A stretch of DNA of 64,000 nucleotides from an uncultured Acetatifactor sp. (lineage in GTDB: Bacteria; Bacillota; Clostridia; Lachnospirales; Lachnospiraceae): contig CANQNT010000006.1 of assembly GCA_947625255.1 (NCBI GenBank), positions 62,001 to 126,000 of the forward strand. The letters run 5' to 3'. The position numbers and the translations under genes were made by a program. Below, piece after piece: positions 9,622 to 19,041 of the stretch; within the stretch, counting starts at the first letter, position 1; each line of letters opens with the position of its first letter. The notes beneath the pieces are model-generated. The model had not been told where the DNA came from. It did not search any database and saw nothing but the letters and a program-made list of their open reading frames with translations.

Positions 9622-10528
9622 GACAAAGAAGAAATTCGATATCAAAAATAGCATGAGAAAATGGTGTTCCGTGCACGGCCTGATGCGTATTGGATGGATC
9701 GTCGTCCGAACGATTATTCTGGTGGGCTGCTGTTATACGATTTTGTATCCTTTTCTGCTTAAGCTGATCGATTCATTCAAAAGTTTTGAGGACTATCTGG
9801 ATCCGGCGGTGCAGTATATTCCCAAATATTTTACCACCAGCAATATCAAGGCGGTGCTGACGCAGCTTCAGTATAAGAAGTCTTTCCCGATCACATTCCT
9901 GTATTCTACGTTGATCGCTTTACTGCAGGTATTTATTTGCGGTCTGGCGGGATATGGGTTCGGGCGTTATAAGTTCCGCGGCAGCAATCTGATCTTCGGG
10001 TTGGTCATTATGGAACTGTTGGTTCCGCCGCAGACCATGATTATTCCCTTGTTCTTAAGGTTCCGATTCTTCTATGGAGGTTTGAATCTGATCGGAACTT
10101 ATTGGCCCATCATCATACTTGCCCTGACCGGGCTGGGGATCCGCAATGGGTTGTATATCTTCATGTTTCGGCAGAATTTCAGAAATATGCCCAAGGAACT
10201 GGAGGAAGCGGCCATCATAGACGGCTGTAATCCTTTCCAGATTTTCTGGAAGGTCATGATGCCCAATGCCGTTTCCCTGATGGTGACAGTATTTTTGATC
10301 TCTTTTGCATGGCAATGGACAGATACCACTTATACGGAGTTGTTCCAGAGAGGAACTGATCTTTTGGCGAACATGACGGCCTATGTGGACGGCGGCGAGG
10401 AAGAGATCATGGTGCTGCAGTATAACAATACCGCCGCGGTACTCTGTGTACTACCTGTCATGCTGATCTATCTTATTGGACAGCGGTTCTTTATTCAGGG
10501 AGTGGAACGCTCCGGTATCACAGGGTAG
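9614..10528 (+). CDS. carbohydrate ABC transporter permease, second module
   Basis: A 304-residue MalG-type permease. TTG at 9614 is the likely start, with AGAGGGTG about 8 bases ahead; an ATG at 9653 would remove part of the cytosolic N-terminus. The EAA loop is EEAAIIDGCNPFQIFWKVMMP. It probably pairs with the 8674-9621 product and receives substrate from the lipoprotein encoded at 10658. No ATPase is encoded nearby, so the module must rely on a shared MsmK/UgpC-type ATPase; this is inferred from absence here. Confidence 0.92.
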   Translation: MIKTKKKFDIKNSMRKWCSVHGLMRIGWIVVRTIILVGCCYTILYPFLLKLIDSFKSFEDYLDPAVQYIPKYFTTSNIKAVLTQLQYKKSFPITFLYSTLIALLQVFICGLAGYGFGRYKFRGSNLIFGLVIMELLVPPQTMIIPLFLRFRFFYGGLNLIGTYWPIIILALTGLGIRNGLYIFMFRQNFRNMPKELEEAAIIDGCNPFQIFWKVMMPNAVSLMVTVFLISFAWQWTDTTYTELFQRGTDLLANMTAYVDGGEEEIMVLQYNNTAAVLCVLPVMLIYLIGQRFFIQGVERSGITG

Positions 10529-10657
10529 TTCCCCAATATTATTATGGTAGAATGTGGGCTTTCCAAAGGAGGGCTGGTTCGAAAGTGAGAGCTCATATTT
10601 TATAGAGTTACAAAGTAGTATCATTCACAAGAACAAAGGTTATGAAAGGAGAAAAAA

Positions 10658-12211
10658 GTGAAGAAGAAATTAGTATCTGTGTTATTAGCGACAACCATGG
10701 TGTTATCCCTGGCTGCCTGCGGCAACAATTCAAGCTCGTCAAATCCGTCTTCCAGCAATCAGCCGGAAAGCAGCCAGCCGGAGAGCAGCCAGCCGGAGAG
10801 CAGCCAGGAGGACAGTACTGAGAGCCAGCCGACAGAAGAAGTCGACAACAGAACGGAAGGTGAAAAGTTAGCGGATGAGTACTATGGGTTTGTGGAAACT
10901 CCGATGGATCTGGGCGGTCGGACCATCACTATTGTGACCCAGCCCGCGACCAGGTATAAGTACGCACAAACCGACGACGGAAAGGATGATCCTGATAAAA
11001 CCGCGGCTGATACGATTGAGATCATCAATACCTTAAAGGAAATTGAAAAGGATTACAACTGTACCATCAATGTGGAGATCGTAAAGGGAAGCAAGATTGT
11101 GGACACAATGCTTGAGGATAAGGCGGCAGGCGATAATTCTTACGATATCCTGGACTACGGCGTATCCGATACTTACCTTGACCAGCTCGTAGGACAGGGT
11201 CTGGTAATGGACATGAACGATCCCCGGATCAAGGACATTATCAAGTTTGACAGCAATCCCTGGTCCAAGCAGTCCGATTACGCGCTGTTCAATGATATTC
11301 AGTACGGTGTACAGTTTGATACCAACAACACCTCCAACATTCTGCGGAATGCCCTTCTGTTCAATATAGATCTTGCTGAACAGTACGGATTGGGCGATCT
11401 GTATGGTATGGTAAAGGATGGTACCTGGACCTGGGCCAAGTTTGAAGAGCTGTGTGAGAGCATTGCACAGCAGTCTGACGGAAGCGTGGTTCCTGCCGGA
11501 TATGGAAAAGAAAATCTGTTGTTCCCGATGGTGGTATTCTCCAATGATGCTTCGGTCGCTGAATATCGTGACGGTAAACTGCAGTACACCATGGACAGCG
11601 ACAATGCCCTGGAAGCGGCCAACTGGATTGTAAGTCTTCGTGAGAAAGGCTATTTGGCTCCGAACTGGACAGAAACCATTGACGACAAGAAAGTATTGGT
11701 AGACGGCGGCGTGGATTACGCGGCATTTGCGGAAGGCAAGGCGGTATTCTTCTTTGACTTCTATGGCGATATTCAGAAATTTGTCCAGGGCACGCAGGCA
11801 ACCGAATATACCTATGGTCTGCTTCCTTGCCCTCTTGGACCTAAGGCTGTGGAAGCCGGCGACACTTATCATGGTGTGACTTATTCCGCCGATATCAAGA
11901 TGATCAGTGCGGGCACTGAGAAGCCGGAAGAGGTTGCGGCCATTCTGGTGGCAATCGCAAACCGCTGCGTAAAGCATGACATTGAAAATACCGAGCTGAA
12001 GAACAATCTGATGGACGAGGGTTCCAAGGACATGGTCATGATCATGTACAACGACATGAGATCTGATTATTCCAGAAGAGTAAAAGGCTATGGGGTTGGC
12101 GGCGCCAACAATTCCGTTCTGAAACTGGAGAAGACTCCCGCACAGGCTTACGGTGAGATTAAGGATTCTGAACAGGCGTTGTATGATGCCTCCGGCAGCA
12201 GCAGTAATTAA
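10658..12211 (+). CDS. extracellular solute-binding lipoprotein, second module
   Basis: A 517-residue binding lipoprotein. GTG start with GAAAGGAG upstream. The signal peptide ends in the lipobox LAAC at residues ~19-22. A Ser/Glu-rich linker with three PESSQ repeats (residues ~35-50) follows and would hold the domain away from the membrane. The mature part has family 1 binding-protein features: MNDPRIKDI, GVQFDTNN, and a tryptophan-rich DGTWTWAKFEELCESI helix. A 130-bp gap separates it from the permeases, and an intrinsic terminator lies right after it, so it ends the operon and may be made at a higher level than the permeases. Confidence 0.92.
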   Translation: MKKKLVSVLLATTMVLSLAACGNNSSSSNPSSSNQPESSQPESSQPESSQEDSTESQPTEEVDNRTEGEKLADEYYGFVETPMDLGGRTITIVTQPATRYKYAQTDDGKDDPDKTAADTIEIINTLKEIEKDYNCTINVEIVKGSKIVDTMLEDKAAGDNSYDILDYGVSDTYLDQLVGQGLVMDMNDPRIKDIIKFDSNPWSKQSDYALFNDIQYGVQFDTNNTSNILRNALLFNIDLAEQYGLGDLYGMVKDGTWTWAKFEELCESIAQQSDGSVVPAGYGKENLLFPMVVFSNDASVAEYRDGKLQYTMDSDNALEAANWIVSLREKGYLAPNWTETIDDKKVLVDGGVDYAAFAEGKAVFFFDFYGDIQKFVQGTQATEYTYGLLPCPLGPKAVEAGDTYHGVTYSADIKMISAGTEKPEEVAAILVAIANRCVKHDIENTELKNNLMDEGSKDMVMIMYNDMRSDYSRRVKGYGVGGANNSVLKLEKTPAQAYGEIKDSEQALYDASGSSSN

Positions 12212-12256
12212 GGCTTTGTTTTCCGATTGAGTTTGTAAGGTTATTAGTGCAAGGCG

Positions 12257-12288
12257 CGCCCCCTGCATATATGGCAGGGGGCGTTTTA
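12257..12288 (+). terminator. intrinsic terminator after the binding-protein gene
   Basis: A perfect 10-bp stem, CGCCCCCTGC paired with GCAGGGGGCG, with a 7-base loop, followed directly by TTTT. It closes the transporter operon about 45 bp after the stop codon. Confidence 0.88.
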
Positions 12289-12305
12289 TGAAGTTTTGAC
12301 GGAAG

Positions 12306-12334
12306 TTGCGTAATTTTGGGCGGGCGGTTAGAAT
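12306..12334 (+). promoter_or_regulatory. candidate sigma-A promoter for the esterase-polygalacturonase pair
   Basis: TTGCGT, 17 bp, TAGAAT; it lies just after the terminator and 36 bp before the esterase start. Four and five of six bases match consensus. Confidence 0.45.
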
Positions 12335-12369
12335 AAGGAAAAAGGAAATATCCGGAAAGGGAGAGGAAT

Positions 12370-13041
12370 ATGAAAAAGCTAATCTGGGTAGGGGACTCTA
12401 CGGTGGCCTTTAACGGGGAGGGGACTTTCCCCCAGACCGGTATCGGCCAGGAGTTTGATCGGTATTTGAAACGGGAGTATGTGGTTATGGATTTCGCTAA
12501 AAATGGCGCGAGTTCAAAAAGCTTTTATGATGCCGGGCGTTTTGAGCCTGCGAGGAGGATCATGGAAAAAGGGGATTTTCTCTTTATCCAGTTTGGTCAT
12601 AATGACGAGAAGCCGAAGCCGGATCGCCATACGGACCCCTATACGACTTTTCAGGAATATCTGATGCGTTATGTGGATGCCGCCAGGGAAAAAGGCGCCG
12701 TTCCGGTATTGATCACACCGCTTTCCAGACGCTTATTCCGGGAGGACGGTACAATCCAGAACAGTCATGGAGAATATCCGGGGGCGGTGAAAGCGTTGGC
12801 GGAGCGGGAGAAGATAGCCGTCATCGACCTGACGGAAAAAAGCAGGATGCTTTATGAGAAGACCGGAGATCAGGCGAGTCGGAAGTGGTTTATGTACTTT
12901 CCCGCAGGGATGTATGAGCATTATCCTAAGGACATGACGGATAATACGCATCTCCATTATGAGGGAGCCGTTCGGATGGGCGGACTTGTGGCGGAAGGAC
13001 TTATGGAACTGGGCGGCATCTATGCGGAGCTTTTGGCATGA
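12370..13041 (+). CDS. SGNH-type rhamnogalacturonan acetylesterase (CE12-like)
   Basis: A 223-residue SGNH hydrolase. Block I is GDST at residues 8-11 with Ser10 the likely nucleophile. Block III is FGHND near 75-79. The catalytic Asp/His block is DNTHLHYEGA near 192-201. This pattern is that of CE12, which removes acetyl groups from rhamnogalacturonan I. No signal peptide is visible, so it probably acts in the cytosol on imported oligosaccharides. It lies 74 bp ahead of a polygalacturonase on the same strand, which supports a pectin role. Confidence 0.87.
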   Translation: MKKLIWVGDSTVAFNGEGTFPQTGIGQEFDRYLKREYVVMDFAKNGASSKSFYDAGRFEPARRIMEKGDFLFIQFGHNDEKPKPDRHTDPYTTFQEYLMRYVDAAREKGAVPVLITPLSRRLFREDGTIQNSHGEYPGAVKALAEREKIAVIDLTEKSRMLYEKTGDQASRKWFMYFPAGMYEHYPKDMTDNTHLHYEGAVRMGGLVAEGLMELGGIYAELLA

Positions 13042-13115
13042 AAGCTGTCGGCAGAAGGAATGGGACGACTGCCGACGCGAAACCGGCATAATATTTGTGA
13101 GGAAGAGGATCGATA

Positions 13116-14696
13116 ATGAAAGCGAAAATCATGTTTCAGACGGCAAGAAGCTTCGTTCTGGAGGTATTGGATGAAAAGGCGGATTATAGGACGGATTGCT
13201 ATGACCTGTATTTGAATGGGAAGAAGTATCTGACCTCGGATAAGGTGATTCTGTCTGTATATGGACTGACTCCCGATACGGATGTAGAGGTACAGCTAAA
13301 GCGTGGGGAGGATTGCACTGACATTATTAAGGTGCATACGGAATATGAGTTTGTTACGTTGGATGTAAGGGATTTTGGCGCGAAAGGGGATGGCGTTTCG
13401 GACGATACCGCAGGCATTCAGGCTGCGATCATGGCGGCTCCGAAGCAAAGCAGAGTGTATATCCCCGCGGGGGTCTACCGTTTTACCCATTTGTTTTTAA
13501 AGAGTCATTTGAAACTGGAGCTTGCGGAAGGCGCGGTGCTGTCGGCGTTCGCGGATAAGACCAGACTTCCCGTTTTGCCGGGCAGGGTAGAAAGCTATGA
13601 CGAAAAGGGCGAATATCTGATAGGCAGTTGGGAGGGAAGCCCCCTTCCGGTCTATGCCAGTATGCTGACCGGCTTATATGTGGAGGATGTGGCCATCTGC
13701 GGGCAGGGTACAATTGACGGAGGAGCTGATTTTGATAACTGGTGGAATACGGAGAAGAGGAAAAACGACAGGGCCGCAAGACCCCGCATGTTGTTCTTGA
13801 ATCATTGCGCGGATGTAGTGGTACAAGGGATCACCGTTAAGAATTCCCCCTCCTGGAATCTGCACCCCTATTTTTCCCAGAGAGTGCGTTTCCTTGATTT
13901 AAAAATTCAGTCTCCGGATAATTCTCATAATACGGACGGCATCGATCCGGAATCTTGTACGGATGTGGAAATCGCCGGGGTTTATTTTTCCGTGGGGGAT
14001 GATTGTATTGCCATCAAATCCGGGAAAATGTATATGGGAAAGACGTACCTCACGCCGTCCCGGAATATCGTGATACATAATTGCCTGATGGAACGCGGAC
14101 ATGGAGGGGTAACGGTCGGGAGCGAGATCGCGGCGGGAGTGGATAACATCCTTGTGAAGAATTGCCGTTTTCTCAATACTGACAGAGGACTCCGGGTGAA
14201 GAGCAGGAGAGGAAGGGGTAAGGATTCCTATTTGACGGGGATTGTTTTTGACCATGTCCATATGGAAGGAGTTAAGACTCCCTTTGTTATCAATTGCTTT
14301 TACTACTGTGGTGCTGACGGGAAATCCGAATATGTGGCCCGCAAGGATGCGCTGCCCGTGGACGAGCGCACGCCCCGCGTGGGGAAGATCGTCATACGAA
14401 ACGTGATCTGCAGGGACTGCCATGTCGCGGGAATTTATTTTTATGGCTTACCGGAGTCGAAGATTGAATGCGTGGAGATGGAAAATGTGAGGATTTCCTA
14501 CGCGGAGGAAGCAAAACCCGGAAAGGCCGCGATGATGGCGGGTTGTGAACGCTCCTGTAAGCAGGGGATTTTTATCCGAAACGCGCAAAAAGTGACCCTT
14601 AAGAACGTGGTAGTCGCAGGGAATGAGGGAAAAACCTTAGATATTGAAGATGTGGATGAATGGAGCTTCGACAGCGGCGACAATGCCTCCAAATGA
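13116..14696 (+). CDS. GH28 polygalacturonase-type glycoside hydrolase
   Basis: A 526-residue right-handed beta-helix enzyme. An N-terminal ~80-residue beta domain precedes the GAKGDGVSDDTAGIQAA opening of the helix. The four GH28 signature sites are present: NTDGID (~272), GDDCIAIKSG (~294), RGHGGVTVGSE (~326) and RVKS (~360), giving the catalytic aspartates, the conserved histidine and the substrate-binding Arg-Lys. It hydrolyses galacturonic acid linkages, probably as an exo-acting or rhamnogalacturonan enzyme. No signal peptide is seen, so it likely acts on imported oligogalacturonides after the esterase encoded just upstream. Confidence 0.93.
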   Translation: MKAKIMFQTARSFVLEVLDEKADYRTDCYDLYLNGKKYLTSDKVILSVYGLTPDTDVEVQLKRGEDCTDIIKVHTEYEFVTLDVRDFGAKGDGVSDDTAGIQAAIMAAPKQSRVYIPAGVYRFTHLFLKSHLKLELAEGAVLSAFADKTRLPVLPGRVESYDEKGEYLIGSWEGSPLPVYASMLTGLYVEDVAICGQGTIDGGADFDNWWNTEKRKNDRAARPRMLFLNHCADVVVQGITVKNSPSWNLHPYFSQRVRFLDLKIQSPDNSHNTDGIDPESCTDVEIAGVYFSVGDDCIAIKSGKMYMGKTYLTPSRNIVIHNCLMERGHGGVTVGSEIAAGVDNILVKNCRFLNTDRGLRVKSRRGRGKDSYLTGIVFDHVHMEGVKTPFVINCFYYCGADGKSEYVARKDALPVDERTPRVGKIVIRNVICRDCHVAGIYFYGLPESKIECVEMENVRISYAEEAKPGKAAMMAGCERSCKQGIFIRNAQKVTLKNVVVAGNEGKTLDIEDVDEWSFDSGDNASK

Positions 14697-14749
14697 ACGG
14701 ACCTTGTTACGATGCCAGAAATTTTTTATGAAAAATTGGTGAAAGGGGC

Positions 14750-14778
14750 TACACATTTTATAAAAAATACGGTAAAAT
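14750..14778 (+). promoter_or_regulatory. candidate sigma-A promoter for the foldase gene
   Basis: TACACA, 17 bp, TAAAAT, about 85 bp ahead of the start at 14863. A GC-rich CCGGG/CCCGG hairpin lies in the leader (around 14813-14826). Confidence 0.4.
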
Positions 14779-14862
14779 AAAACGGTTAGCAGTGATTGGA
14801 CAAGCTGCGTTTCCGGGCGGGCCCGGCCGCTGCAAAGTAACAAGGGAAGGAGACATTTTATC

Positions 14863-16497
14863 ATGTCTAAGAAGGAAAACATTACGGAGACTCCCAATCA
14901 GGATAAGAAAGTCGTAACGCGGTACGATCGCAGACTGCAGAGACGGAAAGAGGAAGAGGATAAGAGAAAAAGGGATCAGAAGATCACCACGGGCATCTGC
15001 GTGGTCATTGCGGCGGCGGTGCTGGTATTGATCATATCGTTCCCTGTTCGGAATTATATCGCGCTGCATCAGACTTTCGTGGAGATCGGCGGAGAACCGG
15101 TGACGCGGGTGGAATTTGACTATAACTATGGTGTGGCGGCGAATAATTATTATTCGCGGAATGCCACGTTGTTGTCTTATATGGGGATTGATTTGTCAGG
15201 GGACTTGTCCACAATGATGTACAGCACCACGCTGACCTGGCAGGATTTTTTCCAGCAGACAGCGGTGGAAAATATCAAGCTGAACAAGGCTTTGCTGAGG
15301 GAAGCCAAGGCCGAAGGGTTTACGTATGATGTGTCGGATGATTATGAGGAATTCAGGGATAATTTGAAATCCCAGGCCGCTGGGGCGGGAACGAGTATTG
15401 ACGCGTATCTGAAATCGCTCTATGGTTCTTATGCGACCGAGGGAAGAATCAGGAAATATGTGGAAAATGGTTTGTTCCTGAGCGCTTATTACAAGTATAA
15501 GCAGGGAACGATGACCCCTGCCGCGGAGGAGGTTGAGGCAAAATACGAGGAGCATCCGGATCAGTACGATTCCGTGGATTATCGTATGCTGCAGTTTAAC
15601 GCGACCATTCCTACCGAGCCTACGGATCTGGCCGATCCTCAGCCTGAGGAAACAGAGGAAGATTCCGGGGAAGAGGGAGACTCCGCGGAGACGGAGACCT
15701 ACCAGCCTTCCGATGCGGAAATTGAATTTGCCATGGAGCAGGCGTATCAGGAGGCTCTGGAAGCCGAGAAGACCATCTCCGAGAATGGGGATTTGTATGA
15801 ACACGCCACCAAGTCCAATCTTTATTATAACTACACGGATTGGCTGTTCGATGATGCCCGAAAGGAAGGGGACACCACGGTGGTGGAGTATGAACTGGGG
15901 CATTGCTATTATGTAGTGGAGTTTCTTTCGAGGTACCGCGATGACAGACCTACGGCCAATGCCAGAGTCATCAGCACCACGAATGTTCCCGCGGAAACGA
16001 TTTATAATGAATGGCTCAACGGCGAGGCGACGGAAGAGCGCTTTATCGAGTTGTACAAGAAGTATAATGAAGTGGCGGATTATACGGACAACGGACTCTA
16101 TGAGGGTCTTGACCGCGACGACTTGGAGGATGTCATGTCGGAATGGCTGTTTGCCGAGGACAGAGCGGCGGGTGATGTAACGACATTTGAACTAAGCGAT
16201 GAACAGTTTGTAATGTATTATCTGGGAGAGAGCCATCCCGTATGGTATTATCAGATTCAAAACGATTTTCTGGAGGATAGATGGACAGAGTTCCAGGACT
16301 CCATCACGGCGGATATGACCATGGTGGATAAGAAGGGTAATCTGGCTTATCCCGCCAAGATAGCGGCCAGTGAGGAAGCGTCCCGTGCCAGCGAGGAAGC
16401 TGCCGCCCAGGCCAGCCAGGAGGCTGAGCAAACCGGCGAGCAGACCGGTGAAGAGAGCGCGGATGGAGAAAGCGAGAGCGCGGATGACGCTGAATGA
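14863..16497 (+). CDS. PrsA/SurA-like peptidyl-prolyl isomerase, membrane-anchored
   Basis: A 544-residue protein: a basic cytosolic N-terminus, one membrane span (ITTGICVVIAAAVLVLIISF, ~residues 46-66), a SurA_N-like helical part (TFVEIGGEPVTRVEFDYNYG onward), an acidic low-complexity insert near residues 255-285, and a C-terminal parvulin-like region beginning around TANARVISTTNVPAE. The tail is rich in Ala, Ser and Glu. It should help fold secreted proteins on the outer face of the membrane. The rotamase core is divergent, so enzymatic activity is uncertain. The end overlaps the CCA-adding enzyme start by 14 bp. Confidence 0.78.
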   Translation: MSKKENITETPNQDKKVVTRYDRRLQRRKEEEDKRKRDQKITTGICVVIAAAVLVLIISFPVRNYIALHQTFVEIGGEPVTRVEFDYNYGVAANNYYSRNATLLSYMGIDLSGDLSTMMYSTTLTWQDFFQQTAVENIKLNKALLREAKAEGFTYDVSDDYEEFRDNLKSQAAGAGTSIDAYLKSLYGSYATEGRIRKYVENGLFLSAYYKYKQGTMTPAAEEVEAKYEEHPDQYDSVDYRMLQFNATIPTEPTDLADPQPEETEEDSGEEGDSAETETYQPSDAEIEFAMEQAYQEALEAEKTISENGDLYEHATKSNLYYNYTDWLFDDARKEGDTTVVEYELGHCYYVVEFLSRYRDDRPTANARVISTTNVPAETIYNEWLNGEATEERFIELYKKYNEVADYTDNGLYEGLDRDDLEDVMSEWLFAEDRAAGDVTTFELSDEQFVMYYLGESHPVWYYQIQNDFLEDRWTEFQDSITADMTMVDKKGNLAYPAKIAASEEASRASEEAAAQASQEAEQTGEQTGEESADGESESADDAE

Positions 16498-17842
16498 CGT
16501 ACCGGAAAAGGTACAATGGATTTTGAACCATATGACGGAGGCCGGATATGAGGCCTATGCGGTGGGGGGCTGTGTCCGGGACACGGTTCTGGGCAGGGTA
16601 CCTGACGACTGGGACATAACAACCTCCGCCACGCCGCTCCAGGTAAAGGCACTTTTTCCAAGAACCATTGATACCGGGATTCAGCATGGAACGGTTACGG
16701 TCATGCTGGGAAAGGATGGGTTTGAAATAACCACCTACCGTCTGGACGGAGAATACGAGGATGGGCGGCATCCCAGGGAAGTGACGTTTACGGGCAGTCT
16801 GGAAGAGGACCTGAAGCGCCGGGATTTCACCATCAATGCCATGGCTTATAATGGACAGACGGGTCTGGTGGACCTGTTTGGCGGCATGAAGGACATGGAG
16901 GATGGGGTGATCCGCTGCGTGGGAGACGCTAAGGAACGGTTTACGGAGGATGCGCTTCGCATGATGCGTGCCGTGCGGTTTTCCGCCCAGTTGGGTTTTC
17001 GGATCGAGGAAAAGACCCGAGAAGCCATTGGGGAGCTTGCGGGTAATCTGCGCAAGATCAGTGCTGAGCGGATTCAGGCGGAATTGACGAAGCTGGTGTG
17101 CTCCCCTCATCCGGAAAATCTGCGCATCGCTTATGAAACCGGCATATTGAAGGAGATTTTGCCGGAACTGCAGCTTGCCATGGAGACTCCGCAGAGGCAT
17201 GCCCATCATAGCTATGACGTGGGTGAGCATATTTTGCGGTCCATGATGCAGGTTCCCGCGGACAAGGAGCTGCGGCTGGCGATGATGCTTCATGATATTG
17301 GGAAACCCTGTTGTCTGACGGTGGATGAGAATGGGATTACACATTTTCACGGGCATGCGCAGATAAGCGCCAGGATGGCGCGGGAGATTCTGGGCCGCTT
17401 GAGATATGACAATCACACGATGGACACGGTTTGCAGACTGGTACTCTATCATGACTATGGAAATGGAATCACGCCTGACGGACGAATTGTCAGGCGGACC
17501 ATGAACAAGGTGGGAGAAGATCTTTTCCCAGAGCTGTTTGAGGTGAAACGGGCCGATATTCTGGCCCAGAGTGAGACCCTCCGTCAGGAGAAGCTGGAGA
17601 AGCTTCAGGCCTGGCGGCAGTGCTATGAAGAAATTATGCAAAACAGGGAATGCGTCTCCCTTGCGTCCCTTGCGCTTACGGGCGATGATCTTATTGCCAT
17701 GGGCATGAAGCCGGGGAAAAAGTTGGGAGAGACCCTGAATCAATTGCTGGAACTGGTTTTGGATTCTCCGGAGCTGAATACCCGGGAGGCCCTTACAAAA
17801 TGGATTCAGGAGAATATGGATTGGCATAAGGCCGGCGTTTAA
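16484..17842 (+). CDS. cca: CCA tRNA nucleotidyltransferase
   Basis: A 452-residue class II CCA-adding enzyme. Residues ~20-50 hold the nucleotidyltransferase signature YAVGGCVRDTVLGR followed by DDWDITTSA with the two metal-binding aspartates. RRDFTINAMAYN marks the second conserved block. An HD domain follows (HHSYDVGEHIL, then MMLHDIGKP), giving phosphohydrolase-type residues as in the clostridial enzymes. It completes or repairs tRNA 3' ends in the cytosol. The start at 16484 fits the family N-terminus; ATG at 16463 is an alternative. It overlaps the foldase gene, suggesting coupling. Confidence 0.92.
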   Translation: MTLNDVPEKVQWILNHMTEAGYEAYAVGGCVRDTVLGRVPDDWDITTSATPLQVKALFPRTIDTGIQHGTVTVMLGKDGFEITTYRLDGEYEDGRHPREVTFTGSLEEDLKRRDFTINAMAYNGQTGLVDLFGGMKDMEDGVIRCVGDAKERFTEDALRMMRAVRFSAQLGFRIEEKTREAIGELAGNLRKISAERIQAELTKLVCSPHPENLRIAYETGILKEILPELQLAMETPQRHAHHSYDVGEHILRSMMQVPADKELRLAMMLHDIGKPCCLTVDENGITHFHGHAQISARMAREILGRLRYDNHTMDTVCRLVLYHDYGNGITPDGRIVRRTMNKVGEDLFPELFEVKRADILAQSETLRQEKLEKLQAWRQCYEEIMQNRECVSLASLALTGDDLIAMGMKPGKKLGETLNQLLELVLDSPELNTREALTKWIQENMDWHKAGV

Positions 17843-17860
17843 GCGCGCCGGCCTTTCCTT
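17828..17860 (+). terminator. intrinsic terminator overlapping the cca stop codon
   Basis: AAGGCCGGCG pairs perfectly with CGCCGGCCTT across an 8-base loop that holds the stop codon; TTTCCTTTC follows. Confidence 0.8.
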
Positions 17861-17903
17861 TCGGATGACAGAAAAATTTGGCAGGGGGCGTGTATTTTCT
17901 CAT

Positions 17904-17929
17904 ACTTTCTCTTTTCCTCTCATAAGATA
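17904..17929 (+). promoter_or_regulatory. possible sigma-K type promoter for cotS
   Basis: CATAAGATA at 17921-17929 matches the sigma-K -10 pattern CATAnnnTA, with an AC dinucleotide 15 bp upstream. cotS is made late in the mother cell in Bacillus, so this fits, but the match is short. Confidence 0.3.
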
Positions 17930-17970
17930 GGATAGATTGTGGGCTGTACAAATAGATTGGAGGGGTTAAG

Positions 17971-18948
17971 ATGAACGATAGAGCGGTCAGCTTGCTGGAA
18001 CAGTATGAGGTAGAGGTGCATCGGACCAGAAAGGGAAGAGGCGCCATCTTATGCGATACCAGTCAGGGATGTCTCGTTTTTAAGGAATATAACGGGAATC
18101 CGGAAAAGTGCCGTCTGCAGGATCGATTGCTTCGCCAGATTCAGGAAGAAGGACGGGTCTGCGTGGAATCCATCATCCCCGCTCGCGATGGACAGCTTTT
18201 GGTCAGGGATAATGATGGGATTTGTTATATTTTGAAGACTTATTTTGAGGGGCGGGAGTGTAATATTGCAGACAGGACGGAGTGCGTAGAGGCGGTTCGG
18301 CTTTTGGCGAGACTTCACAGCTGTATGGAGTTGGAAGAGGATTTTTTGAAAATAGAGCCTTATGTGCCGGAGCGGGAGTATGAGAAGCACAATCGGGAGC
18401 TGCGCCGGGTGCGCGGATATTTGCGCAAAAAGGGCCAGAAGTCCTGGTTTGAAATGTGTCTCCAGCAGTCTCTGGACCGTTTTCTGAATCAGGCGGAGAA
18501 TGTCCTGCGGGAGTGGCGGGAATATGGGCCAGTGATGTGCGCGGGAGCGGACCGTCAGTTTTTTTGTCATGGGGACTACCAGTATCATAATATTCTTTGG
18601 TCCGGCGGCCGCTGGTGCGTGGTAAACTTTGAAAAATGTATTTGTGACGACCAGATCCGTGATCTTTATCTGCTTTTGCGGAAGTTATTGGAAAAGAGTG
18701 ATTGGTCGATCACCCTGGGCGAGGAATTATTAAGGGCTTATGAGGAAATCCGTCCTCTTTCCGCCTGCTCGCGCATTGATTTGTACTATCGCCTGGCCTA
18801 TCCGGAAAAGTTCTGGAAAATCACGAATTTTTACTTTAACGCGGGAAAGGCCTGGATTCCCCAGCGGAACCTGGAAAAGCTGCAAAAGCTGTTGGACCAG
18901 GAGGAGGCCAGGCAGCGTTTCCTGGACGAAGTCTTCCGCCGGGTGTAG
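17971..18948 (+). CDS. cotS: CotS-family spore coat protein
   Basis: A 325-residue protein with a kinase-like fold, as in the CotS/CotI/YutH group. The catalytic-loop motif is HGDYQYHNIL (~residue 200). It is followed by VVNFEKCICDDQIRDLY, where the usual aspartate of the metal-binding step is replaced within VNFE; that is common for this family. It is expected to attach to the forming spore coat in the mother cell. It is flanked by its own promoter region and is not in an operon with cca because a terminator separates them. Confidence 0.85.
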   Translation: MNDRAVSLLEQYEVEVHRTRKGRGAILCDTSQGCLVFKEYNGNPEKCRLQDRLLRQIQEEGRVCVESIIPARDGQLLVRDNDGICYILKTYFEGRECNIADRTECVEAVRLLARLHSCMELEEDFLKIEPYVPEREYEKHNRELRRVRGYLRKKGQKSWFEMCLQQSLDRFLNQAENVLREWREYGPVMCAGADRQFFCHGDYQYHNILWSGGRWCVVNFEKCICDDQIRDLYLLLRKLLEKSDWSITLGEELLRAYEEIRPLSACSRIDLYYRLAYPEKFWKITNFYFNAGKAWIPQRNLEKLQKLLDQEEARQRFLDEVFRRV

Positions 18949-19041
18949 GTCCCTGAGGTTTCCAGGGGCCGCGCCTTATGGCAGGGAGGGCGGATTTTAG
19001 CGGATTTTTTAATAAAAGTCCGGTCTAAACTGACAAAAATC

